From Coriobacteriia bacterium (GTDB lineage Bacteria; Actinomycetota; Coriobacteriia; Coriobacteriales; QAMH01): a DNA stretch of 6,450 bases. This document shows, piece by piece, positions 6,059 through 6,450 of this stretch. How positions within the stretch are numbered: position 1 is the stretch's first letter; every line of letters starts with the position of its first letter. The notes beneath the pieces are model-generated. The model did no database searches. It was given only the letters and a program-made list of their open reading frames with translations, and had not been told where the DNA came from. A program made the position numbers and the translations under genes. Location: contig CAAEQF010000080.1 of NCBI GenBank assembly GCA_900758075.1, forward strand, positions 1 through 6,450, given 5' to 3'.

Positions 6059-6450
6059 TTGTCTTCGCGCATCCCCCCGGGGGAGGTCAAGGAGGCCGCA
6101 GAGGGCGAGCGGGAGATGCAGACCGACACGGATCTTTCCGATCTGCGCCACGGCATCGAAGCCGACGTCGAGCAAGAAGAGGACTACGAGGCGCGCAGAA
6201 AGCCGCGCTCGACGACCGCTTCGAGCATGAGGAAGACGACGGCCAGGAGGGACACGAGTGGTTTGCCCTCCGAATGCTGCCCGGGCACTTTCTGCGCTAC
6301 GACTGGTCCGACCTCTACGGCAACCAGCCGGGCACACTGCAGCTCGTCCAGGCGAACGGGCCGACGGGCGAGGAGGTCCCGGTCGTTTCCTCATGCAGGC
6401 TCGAAGAGGGCGACGGCTCGGAGCTTGGCGCATTGCAGTCCCGCGCGTGC
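6059..6450 (+). pseudogene. Unidentified + strand gene with an apparent one-base frameshift, cut by the window edge
   Basis: Two overlapping frames each show strong coding character, with about 80 percent or more G/C at third positions. The first runs from at least 6086 to about 6199 and reads GEVKEAAEGEREMQTDTDLS, then LRHGIEADVEQEEDYEARR. The second is the coding frame from about 6199 to the window end and reads KAALDDRFEHEEDDGQEG, then HEWFALRMLPGHF and LRYDWSDLYGNQPGTLQLVQ. They join naturally if one A is missing from the run AAA at 6199-6201. The protein begins charged and acidic, probably partly helical, and becomes more globular with aromatic residues; I do not recognise the family. 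The start is uncertain: a TTG at 6059 or an ATG at 6116, the latter with AGGG ten bases upstream. It is divergent from the ABC exporter. The shift could be a real mutation or a sequencing error; the 3' end is outside the window. Confidence 0.55.

Noticed and set aside
6072..6084. CCCCCGGGGG palindrome as a terminator
   Set aside because: It has no loop and no T tract, and it lies inside a frame with coding bias, so it is probably just GC-rich coding sequence.
1..6450. CRISPR array, tRNA or rRNA genes, insertion sequence ends, toxin-antitoxin or defence genes
   Set aside because: No regularly spaced repeats, cloverleaf-like sequence, transposase motifs or recognisable defence domains were found on either strand; the gene breaks look like plain deletions.

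Overview
The window is GC-rich. Its real coding frames strongly prefer G or C at the third codon position, and its gene families (a type I asparaginase, an APC-type permease, an RsmJ-like methyltransferase and a very large Gram-positive ABC exporter) suggest a high-GC actinobacterium. The style of the proteins is most like Coriobacteriia/Eggerthellales, but that placement is an impression from protein style and was not computed.

Layout. Bases 1-163 are a gene-poor left flank: perhaps the 3' end of an unidentified + strand gene, then a hairpin that looks like the terminator of the asparaginase gene. A cytoplasmic L-asparaginase (ansA, minus strand) fills 164-1165. Just upstream of it on the same strand is the C-terminal stump of an amino-acid permease (about 1179-1472). 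The stump runs directly into a broken + strand MerR-family regulator (about 1463-1926), which has lost its first codons and a large internal block. An intact rsmJ (1942-2724) follows, apparently translated from a leaderless mRNA. Converging on it across 30 bases is one large minus-strand ABC transporter gene (2755-5931) encoding ATPase and FtsX/MacB-type permease in a single 1058-residue chain. A divergent intergenic region (5932 to about 6058-6115) carries an 8-bp inverted repeat and a 10-bp palindrome that may be operator and promoter. An unidentified + strand gene with an apparent one-base frameshift then runs off the right edge.

How it fits together. ansA, the permease stump and the MerR remnant look like the remains of an amino-acid uptake and catabolism locus: a permease-asparaginase operon transcribed divergently from its regulator. 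A deletion seems to have removed the permease N-terminus, the shared promoter region and the regulator start, leaving ansA intact but probably without its original promoter. rsmJ is a housekeeping rRNA-modification gene unrelated to its neighbours. The ABC exporter appears to be a single-gene unit with its own upstream control region. No mobile element, CRISPR array, tRNA or rRNA was seen, and I find no convincing new multi-gene system. The most informative signals are the deletion scars, the leaderless start and the operator-like repeats.
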